From: an uncultured Ruminococcus sp.
Lineage (GTDB): Bacteria > Bacillota > Clostridia > Lachnospirales > Lachnospiraceae
Length of the DNA: 13,850 nucleotides
Direction of reading: 5' to 3'
Assembly: GCA_900553885.1 (NCBI GenBank)
Contig: USFD01000085.1
Location: 1-13,850 of the forward strand
Part shown: one piece after another, positions 7,590-13,850 of the stretch
Numbering within the stretch: the stretch's first letter is position 1
Layout: each line of letters starts with the position of its first letter
The notes under the pieces: model-generated
Seen by the model: only the letters and a program-made list of their open reading frames with translations
The model's database searches: none
Told to the model about the DNA's origin: nothing
Position numbers and translations under genes: made by a program

Positions 7590-7641
7590 TTTTTTATAAT
7601 TTCCTATTACATATTGCTATATTCATTTCTCCTCTACAAAT
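7590..7641 (-). pseudogene. Decayed remnant of an hsdM-hsdS junction
   Basis: Positions 7621-7641 match 10620-10640 with one or two differences. That stretch covers the hsdM stop codon, the ribosome binding site and the hsdS start. Past it, the minus strand here reads ATATAGCAATATGTAATAGG, close to ATATTGCAACATATGTGAATGG (written with its gap: ATATTGCAAC then ATATGTGAATGG) of the early hsdS codons, after loss of about 19 bp including the start codon. This is probably the 5' end of a second hsdS, whose first recognition domain is now replaced by the cyclase-like gene. Confidence 0.45.
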
Positions 7642-7660
7642 TCCAATCTGTAAATACAAA

Positions 7661-8629
7661 TCATGCGATAAATTTCCTATGGGAAGATTTTACATTACTC
7701 TGATTGACCATAGCATACTTCATTGTTGTATCTATCTGCTGATGTCCCAGCAGTTTCTGAACCTGCTCAATGGGCATTCCCTTATCTATCGCACGTGTTG
7801 CCATTGTCCGCCTGAACTTATGCGGATAAATCCGATCAATATTTAATTTCCTGCCCAATTCCCTCAGACGGCTTTCAACACCGCTGATCTGCAGGCGATC
7901 ATAAGGGTAATTCAAGGAAACAAATAGTGCTTTGTTTGAATCACACCGACTATCCAGATAATTCTGTAAATGAAGTTTTGTTCTTGCGTCAAAATATACT
8001 CTTCTCTCTTTGTCTCCTTTTCCATAAACGACACACTCACGCTCTTCAAAATCCAAATCATTGATATCAAGATTAACCAGTTCGCCGACTCTCATACCCG
8101 TCGAATATAAAATATCAATAATGGCCAGATCTCTCTTTTCTTTACAGTTATCGCGCAGAGTTTCTATATTTTCATCCGAAATAATTTCTTTTACAACAGT
8201 TTTCGTCTTGATTTTATGTATTCTGCGGACCGGACTTTTCAAAATATGATCTTCCTCTTCCAGCCATGAAAAAAAACTTGAAAGATTCCGTCTTACATTA
8301 TCGACAGTTACTTTACTGCAGCCGTTTTTTGCCTGATAATCAGATAAATACGCCCGGATCATCTCTGTCGTCATTTTCCTTAAGGGAGTATCAATTTTCT
8401 GCAGAAGCCCTTCTACGGTCACTCTATAATACCGTATTGTCCTTTCAGAACATCCTTCTATTCGCTTCGCCGTCAGAAACATTTCCAGATAAGCAGTATT
8501 GCTAATAGTTTCAGTTTCTTCCCGGGCATCTTCCAGCCTCCTGATCAGAACTTCCTGAAGCTTTTTCATTTGTGAAACATTAAGATGATCTGACATATCA
8601 TTCAAAATATTATAGATCTGATTATCCAT
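7661..8629 (-). CDS. Tyrosine recombinase, XerC/XerD-like integrase
   Basis: This is a site-specific recombinase that cuts and rejoins DNA through a tyrosine. The 322-residue protein has an N-terminal SAM-like core-binding domain (about 42-125) and a C-terminal catalytic domain. Catalytic residues seen are R180 (STGMRVGEL), a lysine in the GKGDKERR hairpin (K204 or K207), H270 and R273 (YPHKFRRT), H296 (LLGH) and nucleophile Y305 (TTMKYAMV). AAAGGAG lies 10 nt before the ATG and AGAGG directly before it. It follows hepT by 31 bp and may share its transcript. Recombinases in this position often rearrange hsdS alleles in type I loci, usually by inversion between inverted repeats. Here the hsdS copies are direct repeats, so the outcome would be deletion or exchange. 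An integrase role for the whole island is the alternative. Confidence 0.9.
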   Translation of the reverse strand: MDNQIYNILNDMSDHLNVSQMKKLQEVLIRRLEDAREETETISNTAYLEMFLTAKRIEGCSERTIRYYRVTVEGLLQKIDTPLRKMTTEMIRAYLSDYQAKNGCSKVTVDNVRRNLSSFFSWLEEEDHILKSPVRRIHKIKTKTVVKEIISDENIETLRDNCKEKRDLAIIDILYSTGMRVGELVNLDINDLDFEERECVVYGKGDKERRVYFDARTKLHLQNYLDSRCDSNKALFVSLNYPYDRLQISGVESRLRELGRKLNIDRIYPHKFRRTMATRAIDKGMPIEQVQKLLGHQQIDTTMKYAMVNQSNVKSSHRKFIA

Positions 8630-8660
8630 CCTCTGATATCTCCTTTTTGCAGAAAGTATA

Positions 8661-9065
8661 TCAGATTTGAGGCAGCACGTCTTCGTATCTCTTCATAATA
8701 TTCACACGTAGTTTTACAAATTCCGGAATATATCTGTGCAGGATATTATCAACAAGTCTTTTTGCAGCATTTCCGTCATAAATGTGAGTCATATCATTCC
8801 TTGATTTCAACATGTCAAGCCAGATCTCTTCATCTATAAAATCATAAACTTCATATGCAGCTTTCAATATTTCTCTCGGCGAACCGGAATTTGCTGCATT
8901 TTTTCCTTCATATCGAAGTAATTCTTTCAGCACTTTCCAACTCAATTCGAACTGAATAAAGAACTTATCTATAATTCCACTTATAATAAATTCATTCTCA
9001 AGATTTTCATGCTCCGCTTTCTGCAGAACCTCAAGATTTGAAGAAAAATTATCAAATTTTTTCAT
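8661..9065 (-). CDS. HepT-like toxin (nucleotidyltransferase substrate-binding, HI0074 type)
   Basis: This all-helical 134-residue protein belongs to the HI0074/HepT group. Members pair with a small MNT-type nucleotidyltransferase, and related HepT proteins are HEPN ribonuclease toxins silenced by AMPylation of a Tyr. The motif SRNDMTHIY shows R89, N90, H94 and Y96, the R-x4-H-x-Y arrangement of that active site and its modified tyrosine. Earlier conserved features include the FELSWKVLKELL helix and the GSPREILKAA stretch. The start overlaps the end of the nucleotidyltransferase gene by 14 bp, which implies translational coupling. HI0074 proteins were first seen as substrate-binding partners, so an activity other than RNA cleavage cannot be excluded from sequence. 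Confidence 0.82.
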   Translation of the reverse strand: MKKFDNFSSNLEVLQKAEHENLENEFIISGIIDKFFIQFELSWKVLKELLRYEGKNAANSGSPREILKAAYEVYDFIDEEIWLDMLKSRNDMTHIYDGNAAKRLVDNILHRYIPEFVKLRVNIMKRYEDVLPQI

Positions 9066-9354
9066 AGAGAATTATCCCTTCTTTCTCAATAGTTTCCAGG
9101 AATTCTCCCGGAGCTGTTTCTTTCAGATCCACAATATCAAAACTAAGCAGTGTAGAAGTTGTCTCTTTTACATCAAGTATAAAATCGGTAATTCTGCCGC
9201 CCTCAACCGCCAGATCAATATCACTTGCTCTATGATAATCTCCTCGGGCCCTTGAACCAAACAGAATTATTTTTTTTACTTCATATTTCTCAGCAATCTT
9301 TTTAATTTCTTCAAGCACGGCCGGTCTGATACCGGTCTTTTTAAAATTTTCCAT
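9052..9354 (-). CDS. MntA-like nucleotidyltransferase (antitoxin)
   Basis: This is a 100-residue minimal nucleotidyltransferase. The motif LFGSRARGDYHRASDIDLAV gives G33-S34 and the catalytic pair D45/D47; a further acidic residue lies in SFDIVDL (D73 or D76). In studied MntA/HepT pairs this enzyme transfers AMP to the toxin and neutralises it. It is the first gene of the pair, as usual for this type, with the toxin gene overlapping its end by 14 bp. GAGGT lies 6 nt before the ATG. Its upstream region holds a promoter candidate overlaid by two 13-bp direct repeats, which suggests autoregulation. The length is typical of the family and nothing appears to be missing. Confidence 0.87.
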   Translation of the reverse strand: MENFKKTGIRPAVLEEIKKIAEKYEVKKIILFGSRARGDYHRASDIDLAVEGGRITDFILDVKETTSTLLSFDIVDLKETAPGEFLETIEKEGIILYEKI

Positions 9355-9365
9355 ACTCTGACCTC

Positions 9366-9415
9366 GGATTTTTACAGCATTTTCAAAATATATGATGGAT
9401 TTTTACAGCTGCTAA
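9366..9415 (-). promoter_or_regulatory. Candidate promoter with flanking operator repeats upstream of mntA
   Basis: On the minus strand TTAGCA (9410-9415) and TATATT (9387-9392) are 17 nt apart. The 13-mer GCTGTAAAAATCC occurs twice, at 9397-9409 inside the spacer and at 9366-9378 just past the likely start site. The repeat period is 31 bp, about three helical turns. Two copies placed either side of the -10 box look like binding sites for a repressor, plausibly the toxin-antitoxin complex itself or an unseen regulator. Confidence 0.42.
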
Positions 9416-9466
9416 TGCTCATCACTTATCTGCTGTATTATCCAATAAAACTTTCCATTATCACAT

Positions 9467-9679
9467 CTAATTCCCACCAAAATACTTTTGCATTAAAGCC
9501 TTATTTAAAGTTTCCAGTTCATCAAGGCTTTTTTGTATGATCAATTTTGATTTGTCGAGCTGTTTCACGAAATCATAAAACTCCTTTTGTTTTTCAATAG
9601 GAGGCAAAATAATATTTATGTTAAGAATACCATCTTGCCCGATTGTTGTCATTGTAGCTGTCTTTGACTGAGCAATAAC
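9467..9679 (-). pseudogene. hsdS: C-terminal part of hsdS copy B after an in-frame stop
   Basis: The reading frame of hsdS continues past the TAA at 9680-9682 for 70 residues. It starts VIAQSKTATMTTIGQDG, runs through ILPPIEKQKEFYDFVKQLD, and ends in the usual C-terminal helix with the family-typical close ALMQKYFGGN. Without the stop, the whole protein would be about 384 residues, a normal HsdS length. The first ATG in this part is at 9652 and lacks a clear ribosome binding site. It is therefore probably untranslated unless there is readthrough or reinitiation. Confidence 0.75.
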
Positions 9680-10118
9680 TTAATTCCTGAAAAAGTCCAT
9701 TGTAGATAAAACCTGCATGAATTCCGGAATACATTTATTCAAATCCAATGGAAGCCTTATTACGTGACATTCAAACAATACATTTGCCTGCACATCTTCT
9801 GGAATTATAGAAGCTTTTCCAATACCGTCAGCCACCAAAGAAGAACGGCAAAAGAGCATATCCCCGTACTTCACTTCAAACTTCTTTATATCCTTATCAA
9901 TAGCATATGTTCTGGGCAGCTCATCTATTTTTGAATACATTCGATTAACAATATTAGCTACTCCAAGAACACTTACATTTCCATCTTCACAATAGTCGTC
10001 TCTTTTAGCAAAGAATCCGTTAGAAACCTTTCCATGTACAACCTCAGAAATATTTACTACATCCCACCCAAATGGATTAATCTGTGGATCTCCAAACATC
10101 TCGACAAATCGGGATTTG
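9531..10118. repeat. 588-bp direct repeat, copy B (hsdS)
   Basis: This is the partner of 6197-6784, same orientation, with no difference that I could find. It starts within codon 168 of hsdS and covers the second recognition domain, the shared TAA and part of the C-terminal helix. Such identity between two copies 3.3 kb apart points to recent duplication or ongoing gene conversion. Confidence 0.9.
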
Positions 10119-10621
10119 ATTAATTCATCTAACATTTTAATCTGTTTTTTTCGAACCGAAATAATAGCATTTACTCTTAATAAAATATCTGCTATTTCAC
10201 TCTGTGCTTCAAGAGCTGGAAATGGGATCAAAGTATTATCAAAATCCTTTTTTACAATATGCTTCATAGTTGCACCGTGAGTTTTAGCCATCATTTCTTG
10301 CAATTTATATTGTACAGCAAAAACAAAATATTGTTTATTCACATCACCTTTATCGAAAACAACTTTAAAAATATGTTGATTCAATAAGGCTTTCCCGTGA
10401 TTCCATATGTATATTCCTAAACTGCCTGACCATGAAATCAAAATGTCCCCATCATTAATTTCAATTTTTTCTGGATATATCCCATCATAATAGCCTAAAT
10501 CATATGAATTTCCGGTGAGATCTTGTATTCTAATTATAGGCAATCCTTTAGCTCCACGGTCAGATGGTTTAAAGGCATATCCATTCACATATGTTGCAAT
10601 ATCGCCTAAACGTTTTTTCAT
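9680..10621 (-). CDS. hsdS: Type I restriction-modification specificity subunit (HsdS), cut short by TAA
   Basis: HsdS recognises the bipartite DNA target and bridges two HsdM. These 313 residues hold the first target-recognition domain (about 1-135), the central helical spacer (PFPALEAQSEIADILLRV to IKMLDELIKSRF, about 134-172), the MFGDP turn, and most of the second recognition domain. Translation then stops at FFRN, about 70 residues before the expected C-terminus, so the end of the second domain and the second helical arm are lost. The arm normally packs against the central one and docks HsdM. GGGGAGA precedes the ATG, and hsdM ends 11 bp upstream, so the two are co-transcribed. The protein may still work as a partial or split subunit, or the gene may be inactive. 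Codon use is more AT-rich than in hsdM. Confidence 0.85.
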   Translation of the reverse strand: MKKRLGDIATYVNGYAFKPSDRGAKGLPIIRIQDLTGNSYDLGYYDGIYPEKIEINDGDILISWSGSLGIYIWNHGKALLNQHIFKVVFDKGDVNKQYFVFAVQYKLQEMMAKTHGATMKHIVKKDFDNTLIPFPALEAQSEIADILLRVNAIISVRKKQIKMLDELIKSRFVEMFGDPQINPFGWDVVNISEVVHGKVSNGFFAKRDDYCEDGNVSVLGVANIVNRMYSKIDELPRTYAIDKDIKKFEVKYGDMLFCRSSLVADGIGKASIIPEDVQANVLFECHVIRLPLDLNKCIPEFMQVLSTMDFFRN

Positions 10622-10632
10622 TCATTTCTCCC

Positions 10633-12099
10633 CTACAAATCCGCATCCAACATTTTTCTCAGTTCCGTCATATTCTCCTGAATCTCTTTCTCCATCTCGT
10701 CAATCCGGTCCAGGATAACTTCCGGCGGATCATACTCTACCGGTTCGTATATAATTTCTTTGTATTTATTAATCGACAGGTCAAAATCATTCTTCCGGAT
10801 CTCGTCCACATCTACAAAGAAGCTCTGTTCAGTCCGCTTCCGTTCTTTTTCATTTTCTCTGTTATGGAAACGTGTAATGATATCCTCAATATCACTTTCC
10901 GGAACCGGCTGGCGTTTATCATCAAGAGAATATCCGTCTGCCTTCATATCATAGAACCATACCTGATCCGTACCGCCGGCTCCGGTCCTGGTAAATACAA
11001 GAATCGCGGTAGAGACACCGGCATATGGTTTAAATACTCCTGATGGCATGGAGATCACTGCTTCCAGTTTATGATTGTCAATGATCTCTTTGCGTATCTG
11101 CTTATGGGCTTTGCTGCTTCCGAACAGTACGCCGTCCGGGACGATAACTGCTGCCCGTCCTCCGTTCTTCAGCATTCGGATGAATAACGCAAGAAACAGC
11201 AGTTCCGTCTTCTTTGTCTTGCATACTTTCAGCAGATCGGCTGATACGCTTTCGTAGTCAAGGCTTCCCTTAAACGGAGGATTTGCAAGAACCAGTGTAT
11301 ATTTTTCCGAATCAGTATTATTTTCAGACAGGCTGTCCCGGTATTCAATCTTCGGATTGTCCACTCCGTGAAGAAGCATGTTCATAGCTCCGATTCTCAG
11401 CATGGTCCGGTCCATATCAAATCCGTAAAACATGTCGTTATTAAAGTGTTCCCGCAGTTTCTCATTTAAAAACAGATCCGCCTCATGTTTCCGGAGATAT
11501 TCCTGGGCCTCCACAAGAAATCCAGCTGAACCCATAGCCGGATCACAGATAATGTCTGCCGGATTTGGTTTTACCAGTTCCACCATCATTTTTATGATGT
11601 GTCTCGGTGTTCGGAACTGGCCGTTTGTACCTGCCGTGGCAACTTTAGAAAGAAGATATTCGTACAGATCTCCTTTGCTGTCAGAATCTCCCAGTTCCAG
11701 TCCATCGATTCCGTCGATCAGCTTTGTCAGCATAGCCGGTGTGGGCACTTTAAAAATAGCGTCACCCATGTATTTACTGTAGGCGGAGTCCCCGTCTCCA
11801 TGAAGATTTTTTATAAAAGGAAATACCTCATTTAAAACAAGATTATATATTTCCTGCGCATCACCAAGATTCTTGAATCTGCTCCAGCGGTATTTCTGAC
11901 ATTCTTCCGGGAAAATTCCCTGATAATCGACGCCCAGAAAACTTGCTTCGTTTTCTTTTGTTGTCTCCACATCATCCAGCTGCTTTATGAAGAGCAGATA
12001 TGTAAACTGCTCGATCACTTCCAGTGGATTTGTAATACCTCCTGTCCAGAATACTTCCCAGATTTTATCGACTTTATTTCTCACTTCTCCTGTAATCAT
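10633..12099 (-). CDS. hsdM: Type I DNA methyltransferase subunit (HsdM)
   Basis: HsdM is the N6-adenine methyltransferase that protects the host target with HsdS and S-adenosylmethionine. The 488-residue product has an N-terminal HsdM helical domain opening with MITGEVRNKVDKIWEVFWTG, then FRTPRHIIKMMV (162-173), the SAM-binding motif DPAMGSAGF (186-194), and the catalytic NPPF (273-276) of gamma-class amino-methylases. A helical C-terminus follows and probably contacts HsdS. The frame is open to an ATG at 12159, but I prefer 12099. AGGA lies 8 nt upstream of it, the family usually starts with this MITGE-like sequence, and a promoter -10 sits so close to 12159 that the longer form would have almost no leader. 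It appears complete and functional. Confidence 0.94.
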   Translation of the reverse strand: MITGEVRNKVDKIWEVFWTGGITNPLEVIEQFTYLLFIKQLDDVETTKENEASFLGVDYQGIFPEECQKYRWSRFKNLGDAQEIYNLVLNEVFPFIKNLHGDGDSAYSKYMGDAIFKVPTPAMLTKLIDGIDGLELGDSDSKGDLYEYLLSKVATAGTNGQFRTPRHIIKMMVELVKPNPADIICDPAMGSAGFLVEAQEYLRKHEADLFLNEKLREHFNNDMFYGFDMDRTMLRIGAMNMLLHGVDNPKIEYRDSLSENNTDSEKYTLVLANPPFKGSLDYESVSADLLKVCKTKKTELLFLALFIRMLKNGGRAAVIVPDGVLFGSSKAHKQIRKEIIDNHKLEAVISMPSGVFKPYAGVSTAILVFTRTGAGGTDQVWFYDMKADGYSLDDKRQPVPESDIEDIITRFHNRENEKERKRTEQSFFVDVDEIRKNDFDLSINKYKEIIYEPVEYDPPEVILDRIDEMEKEIQENMTELRKMLDADL

Positions 12100-12171
12100 A
12101 CGTGTTTTCCTTTTCACAACAATACTTTTATCGGGATTCGTCTGCCAGTCTGTCCGCATTTTCCCTGTTTC

Positions 12172-12180
12172 ATTCTATCA
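12172..12180 (-). promoter_or_regulatory. Candidate extended -10 promoter for hsdM
   Basis: The minus strand reads TGATAGAAT, an extended -10 (TG-n-TAGAAT, 5/6 to consensus). No good -35 lies 17 nt upstream, which is tolerated by extended -10 promoters. The predicted start is near 12164, giving a leader of about 65 nt before the chosen hsdM ATG. Confidence 0.35.
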
Positions 12181-12181
12181 T

Positions 12182-12280
12182 AAAAGTCTTTCATGCGCCA
12201 TATAGACCCGGGCTGCATTTTGTCCGTCTTTTTGTCCGGCCGGAAAAAGTTTCATGAGTATCCCCTGAAAGACTTTTTCC
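12182..12280. repeat. Nested inverted repeats between the DAHP synthase terminator and hsdM
   Basis: AAAAGTCTTTCA (12182-12193) is a perfect inverted match to 12266-12277. The second arm can also pair with GGAAAAAGTTTCA (12242-12254), forming a bulged hairpin, so two folds compete. A tandem near-repeat CGGACAAAA occurs twice in the interval on the minus strand. The left arm lies directly upstream of the hsdM -10, so this may be an operator or an attenuator-like leader. I see no open reading frame here. Confidence 0.3.
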
Positions 12281-12284
12281 ATAT

Positions 12285-12327
12285 AAAAAACAGCAGCGGC
12301 ATGCAGATTTTCCGCACACCGCCGCCG
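12285..12327 (-). terminator. Rho-independent terminator of the DAHP synthase gene
   Basis: On the minus strand a 15-bp stem (12312-12326 with 12292-12306) closes a short ATTTT-type loop and is followed by six T (12285-12290). Five pairs are G-U in the minus-strand RNA and would be A-C mismatches on the other strand, which fixes the direction. It lies about 20 bp after the DAHP synthase stop. Confidence 0.8.
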
Positions 12328-12345
12328 GTAATATTTGTATTATAT

Positions 12346-13371
12346 TCAGCACTCATCCGCAATCTTATAGATCAGCTTTTCCGTATCTTCCCATCCCAGG
12401 CACGGGTCTGTTATGGACCTGCCGTATATCCGGTTCTCATCAATCTTCTGGCAGCCTTCCTCCAGATAACTCTCGATCATCACGCCTTTCACCAGCGTCT
12501 TCAGTTCCGGATTGTAGTTCCTGCTGTGAAGCACTTCACTTACGATGCGGATCTGTTCGCGAAACTTTTTGTTGGAGTTGGAGTGGTTGGCGTCCACAAT
12601 GGCGGCCGGATTTTTCAGATTCCGTTTCTGATAAGCTTCCAGCAGGCGCTCCAGATCTTCATAGTGATAGTTCGGAATACAGGTGCCGTATTTGTCAACA
12701 CCGCCTCTTAATATTACATGAGCCAGATCATTTCCTTCTGTCGTCACGTCCATTCCCCGGTAGATAAAGGTATGCCCGCTCTGGGCCGCCACAACCGAGT
12801 TGAGCATAACGGAAAAATCGCCGCTGGTGGGATTTTTCATACCTACAGGAATATCCAGGCTGCTGGCGGTCAGCCGATGCTGCTGGTTTTCCACGGAGCG
12901 GGCACCAATGGCCTCATAGGACAGAATATCGTCCAGATAGCTCCGGTTTTCCGGATAAAGCATCTCATCTGCGGCTGTCAGTCCGCTTTCCCGAATCGCA
13001 CGTATGTGCATCTTCCGGATCGCAATGATGCCGGCCAGAAGATCCGGATCCTGATCCGGTTCCGGCTGGTGAAGCATTCCCTTATATCCCTCCCCTGTTG
13101 TACGGGGTTTGTTTGTATAAATACGCGGAATAATCATAAGCCGGTCCGACACCTTTTCATTTACTTCCGCCAGACGGTTTACATACTCGCATACCGCATC
13201 TTCGTTGTCCGCAGAGCAGGGCCCGACAATTACAATAAATTTATCCGATTCTCCGGTGAAAATCTTTCGGATCTCCCGGTCTCTCTTCTCCTTGATTTTC
13301 CGAATTTCCGAAGAAAGCGGGTATTCTTTCTTCAGATCCGAAGGGAGCGGAAGCTCTGCATTTACAGTCAT
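12346..13371 (-). CDS. 3-deoxy-7-phosphoheptulonate (DAHP) synthase, class I AroF/G/H type
   Basis: The enzyme joins phosphoenolpyruvate and erythrose 4-phosphate, the first step of the shikimate route to aromatic amino acids, in the cytoplasm. The 341-residue protein has the family's metal and substrate motifs: VGPCS (metal Cys52), NKPRTT (87-92), GARSVENQQHR (156-166), DANHSNS (260-266, metal His), GVMIES (metal Glu) and ITDPCLGWEDT (metal Asp322). This matches the E. coli AroG plan in length and order. Two ATGs are possible, at 13377 and 13371. I chose 13371 because AGGAG then lies 7 nt upstream, while it is too close to the first. The gene ends at a clear terminator. No T-box or leader peptide is obvious in the short upstream region, and the isozyme (Phe-, Tyr- or Trp-sensitive) cannot be assigned. 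Confidence 0.92.
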   Translation of the reverse strand: MTVNAELPLPSDLKKEYPLSSEIRKIKEKRDREIRKIFTGESDKFIVIVGPCSADNEDAVCEYVNRLAEVNEKVSDRLMIIPRIYTNKPRTTGEGYKGMLHQPEPDQDPDLLAGIIAIRKMHIRAIRESGLTAADEMLYPENRSYLDDILSYEAIGARSVENQQHRLTASSLDIPVGMKNPTSGDFSVMLNSVVAAQSGHTFIYRGMDVTTEGNDLAHVILRGGVDKYGTCIPNYHYEDLERLLEAYQKRNLKNPAAIVDANHSNSNKKFREQIRIVSEVLHSRNYNPELKTLVKGVMIESYLEEGCQKIDENRIYGRSITDPCLGWEDTEKLIYKIADEC

Positions 13372-13484
13372 TCCCATTCTCCTGTCACTCTCCTGTCTGT
13401 AATCAGATATCCGAAGCCTTTATACCAGAATATGACAATTTTTTTATTCTGTATATAAGATAACTGTTTTATATATAAACGCGC

Positions 13485-13500
13485 TGTATATCTGTATACA
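13485..13500. promoter_or_regulatory. Short inverted repeat between rnpB and the DAHP synthase gene
   Basis: TGTATA, TCTG, TATACA form 6-bp perfect arms in an AT-rich stretch 114 bp upstream of the DAHP synthase start. It could be an operator for that gene. A weak promoter candidate (TTGTAT, 18 nt, TATATA on the minus strand) overlaps it. Short AT palindromes arise easily by chance. Confidence 0.2.
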
Positions 13501-13519
13501 ATTTATTGTTTTCTGTGTT

Positions 13520-13850
13520 AAGCAAGACGATAAGCCGGGTTATGTCGTTGGACAATCATCTGTCTAGGCACAGCGTCGCCGCTGTGCTCGAGCAACCAAC
13601 CTGAAGCGTGACGGGCCGCCACATTGCTTCTATTCGGTCTTGCTTCGGATGGGGTTTACATGTGCCCTTTCTGTTACCAGAAAGGCGGTAGTCTCTTACA
13701 CTGCCTTTCCACCCTTACCGGGGCAGATGGATGCCGGCACAGTGAAAACTGACGTATCCTTCTGTACCGGCATCCATCTGCCCCGGCGGTTTATTTCTGT
13801 TGCACTGGCCTTGGAGTCGCCTCCACCGGACGTTATCCGGCATCCTGCCC
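13520..13850 (-). ncRNA. rnpB: RNase P RNA, bacterial type A, 3' part (5' end outside the window)
   Basis: This is the catalytic RNA that trims the 5' leader of tRNA precursors. On the minus strand the conserved segments appear in the right order: GGTGGAGGCGACTCC, AGTGCAACAGAAA with AAACCGCC, GGTAAGGGTGGAAAGG, GGTAACAGAAAGG, AAACCCCATCCG with AGCAAGACCGAATAG, GGCCCGTC with AGGTTGCTCGAGC, TAGACAGATGATTGTCC, and ACCCGGCTTATCG near the 3' end. The order matches type A RNAs such as that of E. coli. The segment between AACCGCC and GGTAAGGGTG is a long hairpin, an extended P12 (13718-13742 with 13762-13786, 24 of 25 Watson-Crick, the odd pair a G-U on this strand). The 3' end is placed by analogy; the first strand of P1 and the first part of the RNA are cut off by the window. 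Confidence 0.95.

Noticed and set aside
7661..8629. Whole island as an integrative element with att sites
   Set aside because: No tRNA gene or matching direct repeats at the island borders (near 2664 and 12280) were visible, so integration by this recombinase is not supported here.
6103..10621. Invertible hsdS shufflon
   Set aside because: The copies are direct, not inverted, repeats, and I found no long inverted hsdS segment, so simple inversion is not supported.
12099..12159. Longer hsdM start at 12159
   Set aside because: The extra 20 residues do not resemble the family, and the likely -10 at 12172-12177 leaves almost no leader. The 12099 start has a good ribosome binding site.
1..13850. 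CRISPR array or tRNA genes
   Set aside because: No regularly spaced short repeats and no cloverleaf with TTCRA-type arms was seen on either strand.

Overview
The window looks like a chromosome segment of a low-to-moderate GC Clostridia bacterium, most like Lachnospiraceae. The basis is gene style (a PdaA-like deacetylase with a TFDxGYENG motif, an AroF/G-type DAHP synthase, a bacterial type A RNase P RNA) and strong AGGAG-type ribosome binding sites. This is a judgement by eye, not a database match.

Layout. Left flank (1-2664): a HAD-family phosphatase (minus) and a membrane-anchored PdaA-like polysaccharide deacetylase (plus) are divergently transcribed. Each is followed, within a few bases of its stop codon, by a very long imperfect hairpin of about 350 bp (31-386 and 2313-2664). 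The arms of the two hairpins differ in sequence, but both end in a 15-bp perfect stem and a 21-23 nt loop of clearly related sequence in the same sense relative to the upstream gene. I see this as a pair of related structured RNA elements.

Centre (2665-12180, all minus): a type I restriction-modification island. In transcription order it holds hsdM, hsdS, an MntA/HepT-type toxin-antitoxin pair, a XerC/D-like tyrosine recombinase, a protein resembling class III nucleotide cyclases, a truncated second hsdS, and hsdR. The two hsdS copies share a 588-bp direct repeat with no difference that I can find. Both carry the same in-frame TAA near the end of the second target-recognition domain. The repeats bracket a 3.3-kb module (toxin-antitoxin, recombinase, cyclase-like gene) that recombination could delete. 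A palindrome sits at one repeat edge. A decayed remnant of an hsdM-hsdS junction lies just upstream of the cyclase-like gene, which suggests that this gene occupies the place of the first target-recognition domain of a degraded hsdS.

Right flank (12182-13850): a transcription terminator, a class I DAHP synthase (first step of aromatic amino acid synthesis), and the 3' part of the RNase P RNA gene, which runs off the window edge.

How it works together: HsdM and HsdR look intact. HsdS, which would give the complex its DNA target, is broken by the shared stop in both copies, so the system may be off, may use a split HsdS, or may be decaying. The toxin-antitoxin pair, recombinase and cyclase-like protein look like cargo or defence partners. 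No partner effector for the cyclase-like protein is visible in the window.
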